64,000 bases of DNA from the NCBI GenBank assembly GCA_021234155.1, contig JAJEKV010000001.1, forward strand, positions 30,458,177 to 30,522,176, written 5' to 3'. The DNA comes from Isoetes taiwanensis (taxonomy: Eukaryota; Streptophyta; Lycopodiopsida; Isoetales; Isoetaceae). Made by a program: the position numbers and the translations under genes. Of this stretch, positions 55,034-64,000 are shown in pieces (the stretch's first letter is position 1; the number at the start of each line of letters is the position of its first letter). The notes below the pieces were generated by a model that was given only the letters and a program-made list of their open reading frames with translations, searched no databases and was not told the origin of the DNA.

Positions 55034-55392
55034 GCCTTTCTCGACTTCATGAAGTCGAGAAAGGCCTTCTCGACCTTTAAAATCTGCGTTTTTAAGCTTT
55101 GAAACGCCTTTCGACTTCTGAAGTCGAGAAAGGCCTTTCGACCCTAAAACCTCGTTTTTTGCTTTGAGTACGCCTTTTCGATTTCGCGAGTCGAAGGGCC
55201 TTTGACCCCTAAAACTTGCATTTTTCGCTTTGGCTGCCTTTTCGACTCGCGAGTCGAGAAAGGCCTTCTGATCTCCCTAAAACCCTGCGTTTTTGCTTTG
55301 GTACGCCTTTTCGACTTCGCGAAGTCGAGTAAAGGCCTTTGACTTTGTGTTTTTCCCTTTCGCCTTTTCGATTTCGCGAAGTCGAGAAAGGC
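55034..55392. repeat. Array of six palindromes, GCCTTTCTCGACTTC/GAAGTCGAGAAAGGC type
   Basis: Palindromes start at 55034, 55106, 55172, 55236, 55304 and 55362, with periods of 58-72 bp. The first is a perfect 32-bp palindrome (55034-55065). The others have centres such as TTCGCGAA and one to several mismatches. Spacers are related (CCTAAAAC-TGCGTTTTT-GCTTTG). Each unit can form a stable hairpin. Confidence 0.95.
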
Positions 55393-55399
55393 TCTCAGG

Positions 55400-56110
55400 C
55401 CTGTATTTTCCAAAAATGGCCCGTAGCATCACTTGACTGTATTTTCCAAAAATGGCCCGTATTTTGCCTATATCATCACTTGACTAACTTGATTTTGTCT
55501 TTTGCAGTCCTTGTCTCGACCAGATAGTACATGCTTGGGAGCAATGAAAAGACCAGTTCATTGAAGAAAGGTGCCGAGAAGAGGGTGGTGACATCAGTTG
55601 CACATACAAGCACGTGGCCCATGAAGGAACTCCTCATACAAATTTTTATCGTCTGTAAGTTGCTCCGTGACTTGGAGAGAGCTCCACGCGCCCTTTGCAC
55701 TAGGTGGTTCATGTGTGAAGAGGGTGTAATCATTGTGATAATACGACCACTATGGTCTCTTCACCCACTGTAATATATATTGTAATGAGCCCATTTATAA
55801 ATACAAGGTATCTCAAAACTAGTATTTTTTGGTGATTAAGTAAACAATTTGTTTCATTTTTGTTGGAATTTGTGATCTCTTGTCTACCCACCTAAGAAAA
55901 TAGAGCCAAAATGTCTTGGTAAAGGAATTCACCCTCACGCGAAAAACTCTTATTTTGAGCCCCAAAACAGGGACTCGACTCGCTATCCGAGAAAACTGGG
56001 AGAAAGCTTGGATGCACACTAACAGACAAAAATTCGAATTAAGGACAGTTTTCGGGTCGGGGTGCTCCTTTTTGTGTAAAATAACAGGGTTCCGAAAAAA
56101 AGTGGGAATG
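55400..56110. other. Remainder of the TIR insertion, no gene recognised
   Basis: A short duplication (ACTGTATTTTCCAAAAATGGCCCGTA at 55397 and 55437, one copy imperfect) opens the stretch. Frames of 60-85 codons on both strands show no family features. Confidence 0.5.
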
Positions 56111-56138
56111 GAATGAGTCCCACTTTAATTAAATACGA

Positions 56139-57390
56139 CTTCTTTGTTATGAAATTCTTTGATGAATGAAAGGATATGTTTGCTGAGGACTATAATGAGC
56201 TGATTGGTGTTGACAAGAATGTGCGTGAGTTTGAAATTAAGATCAACTAAGGCATGCAACCTGTTATACAAAAACTTAGAAGGATAATGGATCCTTGCTT
56301 GGCCTTATCAAGGAAGAATTACATAAAATGAAGGATGTGGTGTGATTTCAGAAATTGTGAATCCTGAATGGTTGTCTTGCATTGTCCCTGTTGAAAAAAA
56401 GAACAAGACAATTAGGATATGCATTGATTATAAAGATCTAAACAAGGCTATACTATAAAAAATTGTTATCCTTTGCCTTTCTTGGAAGAGGTCTTACATG
56501 TTGTTGCAGGTAAGGAGATATGCTCCTTGCCAGACGGATTGTCAGAGTTCAATCAAATCAGCATCAAAGAGGAGGATCAACCAAAAATAGCTTTCATCAC
56601 ACCCTTTGGGAACCTTTGCAATGAAGAGAATGCATTTTGGACTCATGAATGCTTCAACTACATTCCAAATGGCAATGGATACTATATTCAAGGATATGCC
56701 TTCCTCATTGTTTAGAGTGTTTCTAGATGATTTGTGCTTGAGCACCTCAACTAAAGATCATTTTGCTTTTCTCACAAAGTTATGTCCTATGTGTAGGAAG
56801 GGAGGTGTAAGCTTGAATCCAAAGGGAGATCTATTGTGCGCAAATGGAGATCTATTATGTCATGAAGCCTCCACTAAAGGCATTCGAGTGGCTACAAATA
56901 AAGTAGGCATTGAGGAAACACATTCCTCCAAAAACTCTCAAGCAAGTCAAGAGCTTTCTAGGTATGACCAGTTTTTTGAGAATATATGTTGCCTCATTTC
57001 TCACACACTATAAGTCCTATTTCTAGCCTCACCAGGGTAGGAAAAATCACAAAGAATGAGAACAGACACATGCTAGTAGATTGGAGTGAAGGTTGTCAAG
57101 ATGCATTTGAAAAGATCATTGATGGCATACGCCACTCCACCTTGCTGAAACATTCAGAACTTGGGAAACCCTTCCAAGCTTACATTAGTGTCACAAAAAG
57201 AGCCATAGGCTTGGCATTAGCAGCCCTCATGTTTATGATTGATAGGCAAGGACATCTCTTACAAAAGAGCCACATCCAAGTATTTATGAAACAAAATCCC
57301 ATATCCCTTCTCTTTGCCAAAAATCAGCCAAAGGCCAAGCTGTGTGGATGGGCATGTAAGGTTCAACCTTCCAAGCTCTTACCGTCCTAA
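56139..57390 (+). pseudogene. RT and degenerate RNase H of the gypsy copy
   Basis: After the insertion the polyprotein resumes in broken frames: FAEDYNELIGVDKNVREFEI, NCYPLPFLEEVLHVVAGKEI (56460), SLPDGLSEFNQI (with a PDG where family members have LDG), FGLMNASTTFQMAMD and FRVFLDDLCLST (56708). At 57170-57310 AYISVTKRAIGLAL and FMKQNPISLLFAKN show the same degenerate RNase H as the nested element. Numerous stops and shifts show an old copy. Confidence 0.82.
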
Positions 57391-58478
57391 TGCTCTATTT
57401 GAATATGAAGATTAAGAAGGATTGGAAGATATTAATTCTACTATGGTTACTAATCTTGTTGCTTTTCATGACATAGAGATAGATTGGCACCATGGTATTA
57501 GGAGATACTTGGAGTGCAATGAGATGCCAAAGGACTTGAGTAGCAGCTTGCATGCAAGCTCATCTCGTGTTCTAAGACTGATAGAAGATGTTTTATGCAA
57601 GGTTGACAAGGAAGGGGTGCTGTCGAGATGTGTGGACCTTGAGGAGGCCAAGCTGATCATAGAAGCCTGCCATGAAGGGTGTTTGTGGAGGCCATTTTGT
57701 TGCTGATACAACAGCCAAGAAGATCCTAAGATCAGGGTATTTCTGGCCTACTCTTTTCAAAGATTGTTATAATGTGATTAAGTGTTGTCGTAAAATGCCA
57801 AATCTTTGGCAAAAAAGTGTTGCAGCCAGCCCCTCTTATTGCCATAACTTCTCTAGGGCCATTCCAAGTATGCGGACTTGATTTCATAGGTCCAATAGAC
57901 CCACCCTCATCAGCACAACACCAATACATACTTGTATCCACTGATTACTTCACCAAGTGGGCTGAGGCAGTCCCACTTAGACAAGCAAATGTTTTTTCTA
58001 CTGCTAGATTCCTCCATGAAAACATTTGTGCAAGATTTGGCATCCTATTCAAGCTCATATCTGATAGGGGATCTCAATTCATGAACCAAGTTATGGCCCC
58101 ATTGCTATCTACTCTCAAAGTGAAGCACACTAAGAGCTCAGCCTACTATCCTCAAGGAAATGGTCAAGCTCAAATCAAATAAGGTGCTCAAATCAATCCT
58201 CAAAAAAACCATTAGTATTTCAAAAAGGGATTGGCATATGAAGCTTCATGATGCTCTATGGGCTTATAGGACCACTATCAAGACATCTACCAGGCACACA
58301 CCCTTTGGCCTTGTTTGCCTTCCCTTAGATAGGCACATAGGATTAACTTGAAAATGGAGGATGCACTAAAAGAAAGATGTGTGAGATTGATGCAACTGGA
58401 GGAGCATAGGTTTGAGGTTGAAAATGCCATACTAATCAAGAAAGCTAAAGATATTGCAGCCTTCAAGGCTGCTCAATT
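57391..58478 (+). pseudogene. Integrase of the gypsy copy, ending at a gag junction
   Basis: The HHCC region spans a frameshift (…HEG, then GGHFVADTTAKKILRSGYFW at 57680). The DDE core at 57817-58180 has CGLDFIGPIDP, ISDRGSQFMNQV and YYPQGNGQAQIK, where a frameshift falls just at the catalytic Glu region. The C-terminal part runs to KKAKDIAAFKAAQL at 58478, where gag sequence follows without a gap. The integrase GPY-like end is missing. Confidence 0.82.
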
Positions 58479-59127
58479 GTGAGCTCAATGTACCAATTCC
58501 TCCTCCTACTTTTGATCCAAGCATCAATGCTAAGAACTTTCTGAGGACTTTTGAAGAGTACTATAAGGGATATGGCTATAAGAAGAGCTGCAAATTCTCA
58601 GAATTCAAAAAGTGCTTCAAGAATAATGAAGTAAGAGCATGTTTTGAGTATATGATGAACATAGGTGCTAATCATGGGATGAGATTGTGAAGAAGTTTTT
58701 GGCAAGGTTTGGTAAGCTTCTTGACCCTCAAGATCTAATTTTTGAGCTGGAGACCTCTCATATCAAACATGGTGAGACCACACACCAATATGTTGAGAGA
58801 TTCTACTTGTATCTTGTCAAATACCAAGTAAACCAGGTACCTAACCATACTTTGCATCTTGTGGCCTCCTTTATTAGAGGATTGAGCAGTAGACCAAGGG
58901 TGCACAAAAAAATGCTCAAGATACAAAAGCAAGAAGGATTTGATACCATACAAAAGGCCTTTACTAAAGCTACTGAATTTACTGATATGCTTTCTTATCT
59001 TCCTGATGATGTACACTCTCCTCATGATCCCTTTTTTCTAGATTATGAGCAGGAATACATGGGGCCTGATCCCATACCAATCTATGCTGTCCAAACTTGT
59101 CAGGCTTATAGATGGACTTTATTATAG
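58479..59127 (+). pseudogene. N-terminal gag fragment joined behind the integrase
   Basis: In the frame of 58454-58690 and then 58687-59127, the sequence is capsid: CELNVPIPPPTFDPSINAKN, KSCKFSEFKKCFKN, FLARFGKLLDPQDLIFELE, THQYVERFYLYLVKYQ and LDYEQEYMGPDPIPIYAVQ. It is the part of gag missing from the segment starting at 50526. Its position after the integrase makes this copy permuted. The match to family sequence stops near 59095. Confidence 0.82.
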
Positions 59128-60150
59128 TATTATTGTAACATATATTTTTTACTTGAATTCTGTATATGCAATTGTTTAGGTAATATTGACATTAACAAAA
59201 CTCATGAACGCCTCAAAAATCATTCTACTATAACCCTTATAGTCAACAACTCATGGCTACAAGAATTAAGCTAAAACTTGTAATAAAATAAGAAAAATAG
59301 ATCCTCAACCTCGAGCAACTTTTTTGAGCAAAATAGAGTTTAATGACTTAAACTGGTGCCAAATAATAGCCTCCAAACATAGGAACATGCAACTCAATAT
59401 ACTTTATTATAAAACAACAATTACTCTCAATTTTAGCAAGGTTTGGACCCCCTTCATAGTAGAAAAATGAGAAATGCAGTTCTCGACTGGTGGAAAAACT
59501 GCTAGTCTCTCTAAAGTTTGAGCAATTACCACAATTATTAATCATAAAATCCTCATATTGTAAGATTGAAATTTCTTTTGTTGGATACATGGGTTTAAGT
59601 GGCAAGGGGTATGCTGGACAAATTATTGTCTATAAACCTGAAATGGTCTCATGGACAACTCTAGTATTGACAACTATTAAATTATTTCGCAGTTCACACC
59701 AACTATTCTGTAAAAAAATTTACATAACGGATTGGATAAAAAAGATGCATTAACATATGCAAATGGTTAAGTTAGCGGCTAACATAAGGCTTTCAGTAAA
59801 AAAGAAGTTCACACCAACTATTCTGTAAAAAAATTTACATAACGGATTTGATAAAAAAGATGCATTAACATATGCAAATGGTTAAGTTAGCGGCTAACAT
59901 AAGGCTTTCAGTAAAAAAGAAGTTCACACCAATAATCATGTTAGTAGCTAGCTTAATAGATTTTGTTAAAAGTAGGTTCACAAAGACTAGTGAGGACCAA
60001 TTTCTTGTTAAGTGTAAGTGTCCTCTCAGAAAGTGGTTAACATTTGCACTACAACCGTTAGTGTTTTTTCTTTTTTTAATTGTTAAATTTTAACATAATT
60101 TAATCATATATATGAAGTACAACTTTGACGGAACTAAATCCGTTGAAAAT
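59128..60150. other. Intergenic sequence with a tandem duplication
   Basis: AT-rich, no convincing gene. The only structure seen is the 115-bp duplication at 59692-59921, listed separately. Confidence 0.6.
59692..59921 (+). repeat. 115-bp tandem duplication
   Basis: Two copies (59692-59806 and 59807-59921) start at GTTCACACCAACTATTCTG and are almost identical (GGATTGGAT against GGATTTGAT). A third start of the unit, GTTCACACCAATAATC, is at 59922. Confidence 0.93.
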
Positions 60151-60153
60151 TAA

Positions 60154-60535
60154 GGGTGGAATCACATTAGCGTGCCCGACCAATCGTGCATTTACAGTAA
60201 GCCAATCAGATCATGAAACATGGAGATTTTGGGCACATCCCTGTATCATACTTGAGTGCCCAAACAACCATTTTGGCTTGGGCACCCCTCTATTTTTTGG
60301 TCGGGGGTTTTCGGGTGACCAAAATCGTCCCAGACTTGGGCACCCTGATCTGAAGCGCTGATTTCAAACTATGATCTCCTTGATTTGCGGACAGCTTGAG
60401 GCGTGGATCTGTTCCTTGCTCTGTTTGGGCACCCTAATATGACAACAACAGAAATGGTGTGCCCAGGCATGCGTCCAACGGAGGCCCAAAGTCGCAGATA
60501 TCTTTCTCGGGCACTTCCTTAATGTGATTCCGCCC
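60154..60535. mobile_element. Tourist-like (PIF/Harbinger) MITE, 382 bp
   Basis: GGGTGGAATCACATTA at 60154 pairs with TAATGTGATTCCGCCC ending at 60535 (one mismatch), and GTGCCCGA/TCGGGCAC continue inward. The flanks are TAA on both sides (60151-60153 and 60536-60538), a 3-bp duplication typical of PIF/Harbinger. GGGCACCC motifs recur inside. It lies about 280 bp upstream of the start of the DUF2358 gene, so it may be in its promoter. Confidence 0.78.
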
Positions 60536-60815
60536 TAATCCCCCTTAACTGCCCCAGGCCTAACTAAAATTTATAACGGAAAAGGTGTGAACGCAATTGA
60601 CTTTTTAACTTAATTGAACTTTTAACCCCTTAGTGTGAATCCAATGTCGCTTATGGAATGAATGAATGCCACGTTGGAAATGAAATGTGGCATGAGGAAT
60701 GCATTTGGATAAACTCAGTCCGGATATTTCAGGAACAAACGGAGGCCGCAGCGCATCACGTTTGGGCACAAATTTAGGGTAGCCATCACTTTTCCAATGG
60801 CCCATTGAATCGGCT

Positions 60816-62031
60816 ATGGCCTCTTTATGGCCCTCTTTGCCAGAAACCTCGTCTGTGTGGTTTTCGGCTACCTCAGCCAGGCAAAAGTCTGATTTTTGGA
60901 ATGCCAGAAACCGTCCAAAATATGTGGCAAAAGCCATTGATCCTTTCTTTTGCAGTGCGAGGCTCATTCAAAAGGGGGGAGTCCAGCTACAATTGATTAG
61001 ATGCAGGGCTCAGATAATTACAGCCAGAGATCATTCTGTTGTTGAGGAGGATTTGGGTAAAGACGGTGGCTGGTTCTTTTCCTCTAAAGAAGAGGGAGGG
61101 CTTTTTGTACCTCCTTTAGGATGGCTATCAGCATCGTCATCACCACCGCCACCTGGGGAGTTACGCGAGATGGTGTCTGGGTTTGATTTTCATTTTGCTT
61201 TTCCAAACTTAGTGCAGGCCAATACAAATTCACAAGAGTGGCAAGACGTTGCAAAACACTTTCTTCCTGTGATGAATTCGACTTTGTTGAATTCATCACC
61301 TCCACCACAGCAGTTGCAGAGGAATGACATTGGAGATGACTATCACATAAATGTGGGATATGCAATTAGGTCATTGAGGGATGAGCTGCCTGGAATGTTC
61401 TATAAAGGACCTACTTTTGACATATACAGGTATGTTTAAATTATTTGCAACATTTTTCTTTCTCATTTTATTTAGATAATGTCATCTAGCCAGCCATTAT
61501 TAATTATATATGTAAACATGTAACAGAGATGATATCACCTTTAGAGATCCCTTGAATACTTTCAACGGCATTGATAATTACAAGCTTATCTTCTGGGCAC
61601 TTAGATTTCATGGTCGAATTTTTTTTAAAACTATTTGGGTAGAGGTATTGAGGGTGTGGCAGCCTACAGACAAAGTAATTATGCTACGGTGGACAGTGCA
61701 TGGCATACCACGGGTTCCCTGGGAAGCAAAAGGTCAATTTAGTGGAACATCCGAGTACAAGTTGGACAAAGATGGAAAGATATATGAGCACAAGTTGGAT
61801 AATCTGGTCATGAATAATCTTCGGAAGTATAAAGCACTCACGGTTTTAGAACTTGTTGCTGTGGCTGGGGGACAGACAACACCAACACCGTCTTTTTTTC
61901 AATGGATAAGCTCTGGTGTAAACATATTTTCCCCGTACCTTAAGCAGTTTACTTGGGTGCGGTTTTATTTGGCCCTAAAGAGTACTGTACTATTAAATGA
62001 TGGTAGTACATGGTGCGATGGTTGCAGTTGA
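60816..62031 (+). CDS. DUF2358-family plant protein, two exons, 372 residues
   Basis: Exon 1 (60816-61429) joins exon 2 (61527-62031) across a 97-nt GT-AG intron with the phase kept (ATA TAC AG/A GAT). The joined region reads DIYRDDITFRDP. Exon 2 carries the hallmarks of plant DUF2358: NTFNGIDNYKLIFWALRFHG, VWQPTDKVIMLRWTVHGIPR, VPWEAKGQFSGTSEYKLD and KDGKIYEHKLDNLVMNN, then TPTPSFF. The family has an NTF2-like fold by repute and no established enzymatic role. The N-terminus (MASLWPSLPETSSVWFSATS) is Ser/Thr-rich with few acids, like a chloroplast transit peptide; plant homologues are generally predicted plastidial. ATG 60816 is the first in-frame Met I see. An exon further upstream is possible. 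There are no stops or shifts, so the gene looks intact. Confidence 0.88.
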
Positions 62032-63380
62032 GAAGATGAGACACATGCATGCACATAGAAGTACTAAGGAAAGCTTTTGTACAATAGACAGGATGTTTAT
62101 ATGATACTGTACAGATGCAACTATCAAATAAATTAATCTGTTCAACAGAAGTAATGCAATCTTTGCTCTCAAGCCTCTGATATAGCTAGCTAATTATGAA
62201 TTTGCACCTTTTATTTTATTTCAAATGCTGAGGCAATATTTCTAAGGTTGGCATCAAAATGAGTTGTGGAGATGCTATGGTTTCTTGTTTATGAACAATA
62301 TTTGGAGTTCAAAGAAGTCTTGAAACTGTTTCAAACATTTATGCTGGAATCTGTGCATTAGAAATATTGAAGATCAACGTATGATAATCTGATCCTATCA
62401 TACTGATCCTATGGCATCACGTGAAGGGAAGGTATTACTATTTTTGCAGTCACAAACAACCTTATGGTGATGCAACTGGAACACTTTATTTAACCAAGGG
62501 AGCTCAGATCTACATTGTCAATCTCTTGTGGGGAGAAATCAGGTTTGAAAATTCATTAATGGTTCACATTGGTAAATCATAAACTTTCAAATCAATATGT
62601 TTATAATTGTGCATATGGGAAGCAGAGAAGACACATGCACGCTGTCCCAAGTATAAGATATGCAGTAGACAATAAATATGGACTATGAATGGGGAGAATT
62701 TAAGTAGAAATCTTGCTACAGCCTTTTGATGAGAATGCTCAGTGTGGCTACTAAATATGAATCTTTTCAAACACCCATATACTTCAATAAGCAAGTGATG
62801 TTGGATTCCCAACCCGCATGCATTCAGCCTCAAAGGCATAGATGAGACCAATTTTTATACTGCTACTTCATAGAAAAAAAGAAGAAGAAATAGATATACT
62901 TCACAGAAAAAGATAGAGAGAGAAGAAATAGATATACATGCATCGTGAAGAGAAATTTGGGCCCAAGGTGATAAACTCAAGTGAAGAATACGAACTCCGC
63001 CTTCATGTCTCTGAACCATGGAAGACCCCTGATCTTGAAGCGTGCCCTAAGGGGCTGCCACGCTCCTGCAAGAGTCGTTAGTTGTTAGTCGTGACCAGGG
63101 AAAGAGGAGGCGATTTTGTCTCAAAGTAATTATAATTTTCATAATGGGTCTAGCCTTATACATAAACTTGATCTTGGCCTTTAAAAGCTCCACATTATCG
63201 ATCTCACTTTTGTCTTCTTCCTCTTGTAACAAATTTTGTCTTTTATCTTCTTAAAATCTTAATAAGCACAATTGCATTCCAACCCCTTGACCCTATGTCT
63301 TCAATGGTTTTATTTGCTTTCTTTTTTCATGTTGAGTGGGTTTTGCCAAAAAAATTCCGCTTAACATTATGTCAAAACAA
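62032..63380. other. 3' flank of the DUF2358 gene, no further gene recognised
   Basis: AT-rich sequence. AATAAATTAAT near 62127 could serve as a polyadenylation signal for the upstream gene. A purine-rich stretch with two AGAAGAAATAGATATAC copies lies at 62880-62935. No coding frame is convincing. Confidence 0.5.
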
Positions 63381-63384
63381 AAAA

Positions 63385-64000
63385 GAATTTGCGGAATGTG
63401 AAGGGTTTGCTGGATACTTTCTCCTTGGCCTCGGGCATTCTTCTGAATTGGGGTAAGTGCTCCGCATTATGGGCCCAGCTGACTCCGCCTCCCCCTTGTT
63501 TGGCTCTATTCCCTTGGAAGGTGCTTCCAGGTAATGTGTGTACTAAGCTGTTGGGTGGGTATTCCCTTTGGAGGGGATGTTTCCATGGGAGGGTGTGGGA
63601 TGAGATTTTGCAGGGGTTGCAGAAACACCTCAATTGATGGAAGGGTAGCAAGTTGTCCAGGCAGGTAGGATCACTATTGCCAAGTCAGTACTTTGTAGCA
63701 CTCATGTGTATACAGCATCTGCGATGTTAGTTCCTGAGGGTAAGATACAGGCTTTGGATAAGATTGTTCGAAATTTTGTGTGGGGCGGGGATGATGAAGG
63801 GGCGGTTGTTAAAGTGGCTTGGTGGAAGTGTCTCCGCCCTCGGAGGATGGGGGCTTGGCCATTTCGGATTTGGCTTTGCATAGTAAGGTGTTGGTCTCAA
63901 GTTTGTTTGGAGCATTGCGAGGATGGAGCATCTTCTCTGGTGCGGGCGCTATTGTTGCGATCTCTTCGCCATTGTGTGGCGTTTGGGAAGCCGCATGTGC
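63385..64000 (+). mobile_element. 5'-truncated L1-type LINE running off the window
   Basis: From GGAATGTGAAGGGTTTGCTGG onward the sequence matches LINE ORF2 at about 41390-41990, including LLDTFSLASGILLNWGKCSA, WKVLPGNVCTKLLGG, RVWDEILQGLQKHLN and an FVWGGDDEGAVVKVAWWKC-like stretch. It preserves bases lost in the other copy (for example CTCCGCATTATG against CTCGCATTATG), so the two copies decayed independently. It starts abruptly, as expected for 5' truncation, and continues past the end of the window. Confidence 0.85.

Larger units (their letters stand above)
52072..56138. mobile_element. 4.07-kb insertion with perfect 20-bp terminal inverted repeats
   Basis: GTATTTAATTAAAGTGGGAC at 52074-52093 is the exact complement of 56117-56136. 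On either side lie two halves of one gypsy linker: MFKEEDEGFK on the left and FFDEWKDMFAEDYNELIG-like on the right. The segment is therefore an insertion between RNase H and RT. TGGGACTCA repeats occur near the left end. The direct duplication is uncertain; CTT on both sides is the best candidate. No transposase is evident. The cargo includes a purine tract, host-like coding fragments, two minisatellites and a palindrome array. Confidence 0.75.

Noticed and set aside
60605-60967. 120-codon minus-strand frame
   Set aside because: It overlaps the first exon of the DUF2358 gene and lacks any family resemblance.

Overview
This is nuclear DNA of a land plant with a large, repeat-rich genome. The evidence is a spliced DUF2358-type plant gene near the right end, a LAZ1/TMEM184-like exon, a copia-type element whose primer-binding site matches plant initiator tRNA-Met, and several Ty3/gypsy elements of a Tat-like type primed by tRNA-Gln. 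A gymnosperm or another large-genome plant is my guess from the amount of nested old retrotransposon, not something the sequence proves. Most of the 64 kb is transposable elements inserted into one another. No rRNA, tRNA or CRISPR was seen.

Layout. 1-6.6 kb: exons of an unrecognised host gene on the minus strand, split by a small copia-like element with a gag-only ORF (1914-4810). 6.8-9.0 kb: an old minus-strand LTR carrying a 1025-bp hAT element with a perfect 8-bp target duplication. 9.8-14.3 kb: dispersed repeats, a decayed gene that looks like a HUH endonuclease of Replitron type (11.5-13.2 kb), and two foldback MITEs. 14.4-30.0 kb: probable first exons, then the body (28.0-30.0 kb), of a spliced gene with a Crypton-type tyrosine recombinase (DUF3504-like) domain. 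Between these parts lies a minus-strand solo LTR (TSD CTTTT) that itself contains a 10.9-kb gypsy element (TSD CTAAG). 30.0-31.3 kb: a LAZ1-like exon joined in frame to a chromovirus integrase tail. 31.3-37.3 kb: a 5'-truncated minus-strand gypsy copy with its 3' LTR and without RT. 37.4-43.2 kb: a full-length but decayed L1-type LINE with target duplications, inside an LTR that continues to 45.6 kb. 46.2-48.0 kb: a minus-strand LINE relic. 48.2-59.1 kb: an LTR plus a gypsy copy in permuted order, interrupted by a 4.07-kb insertion with perfect 20-bp terminal inverted repeats that carries host-like sequence, minisatellites and an array of palindromes. 60.15-62.0 kb: a Tourist-like MITE and then the DUF2358 gene, the only gene here that looks intact. 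63.4-64.0 kb: another LINE copy running off the end.

The gypsy copies share an unusual plan: gag with zinc knuckles, protease, an extra (archaeal-type) RNase H, RT, a catalytically degenerate RNase H, integrase. The two observations most worth pursuing are the intron-bearing Crypton-like recombinase gene and the HUH-endonuclease relic. I know of no established Crypton family in land plants. Coordinates for exons and LTRs were read by eye. Family calls rest on motif recognition, since no search could be run.
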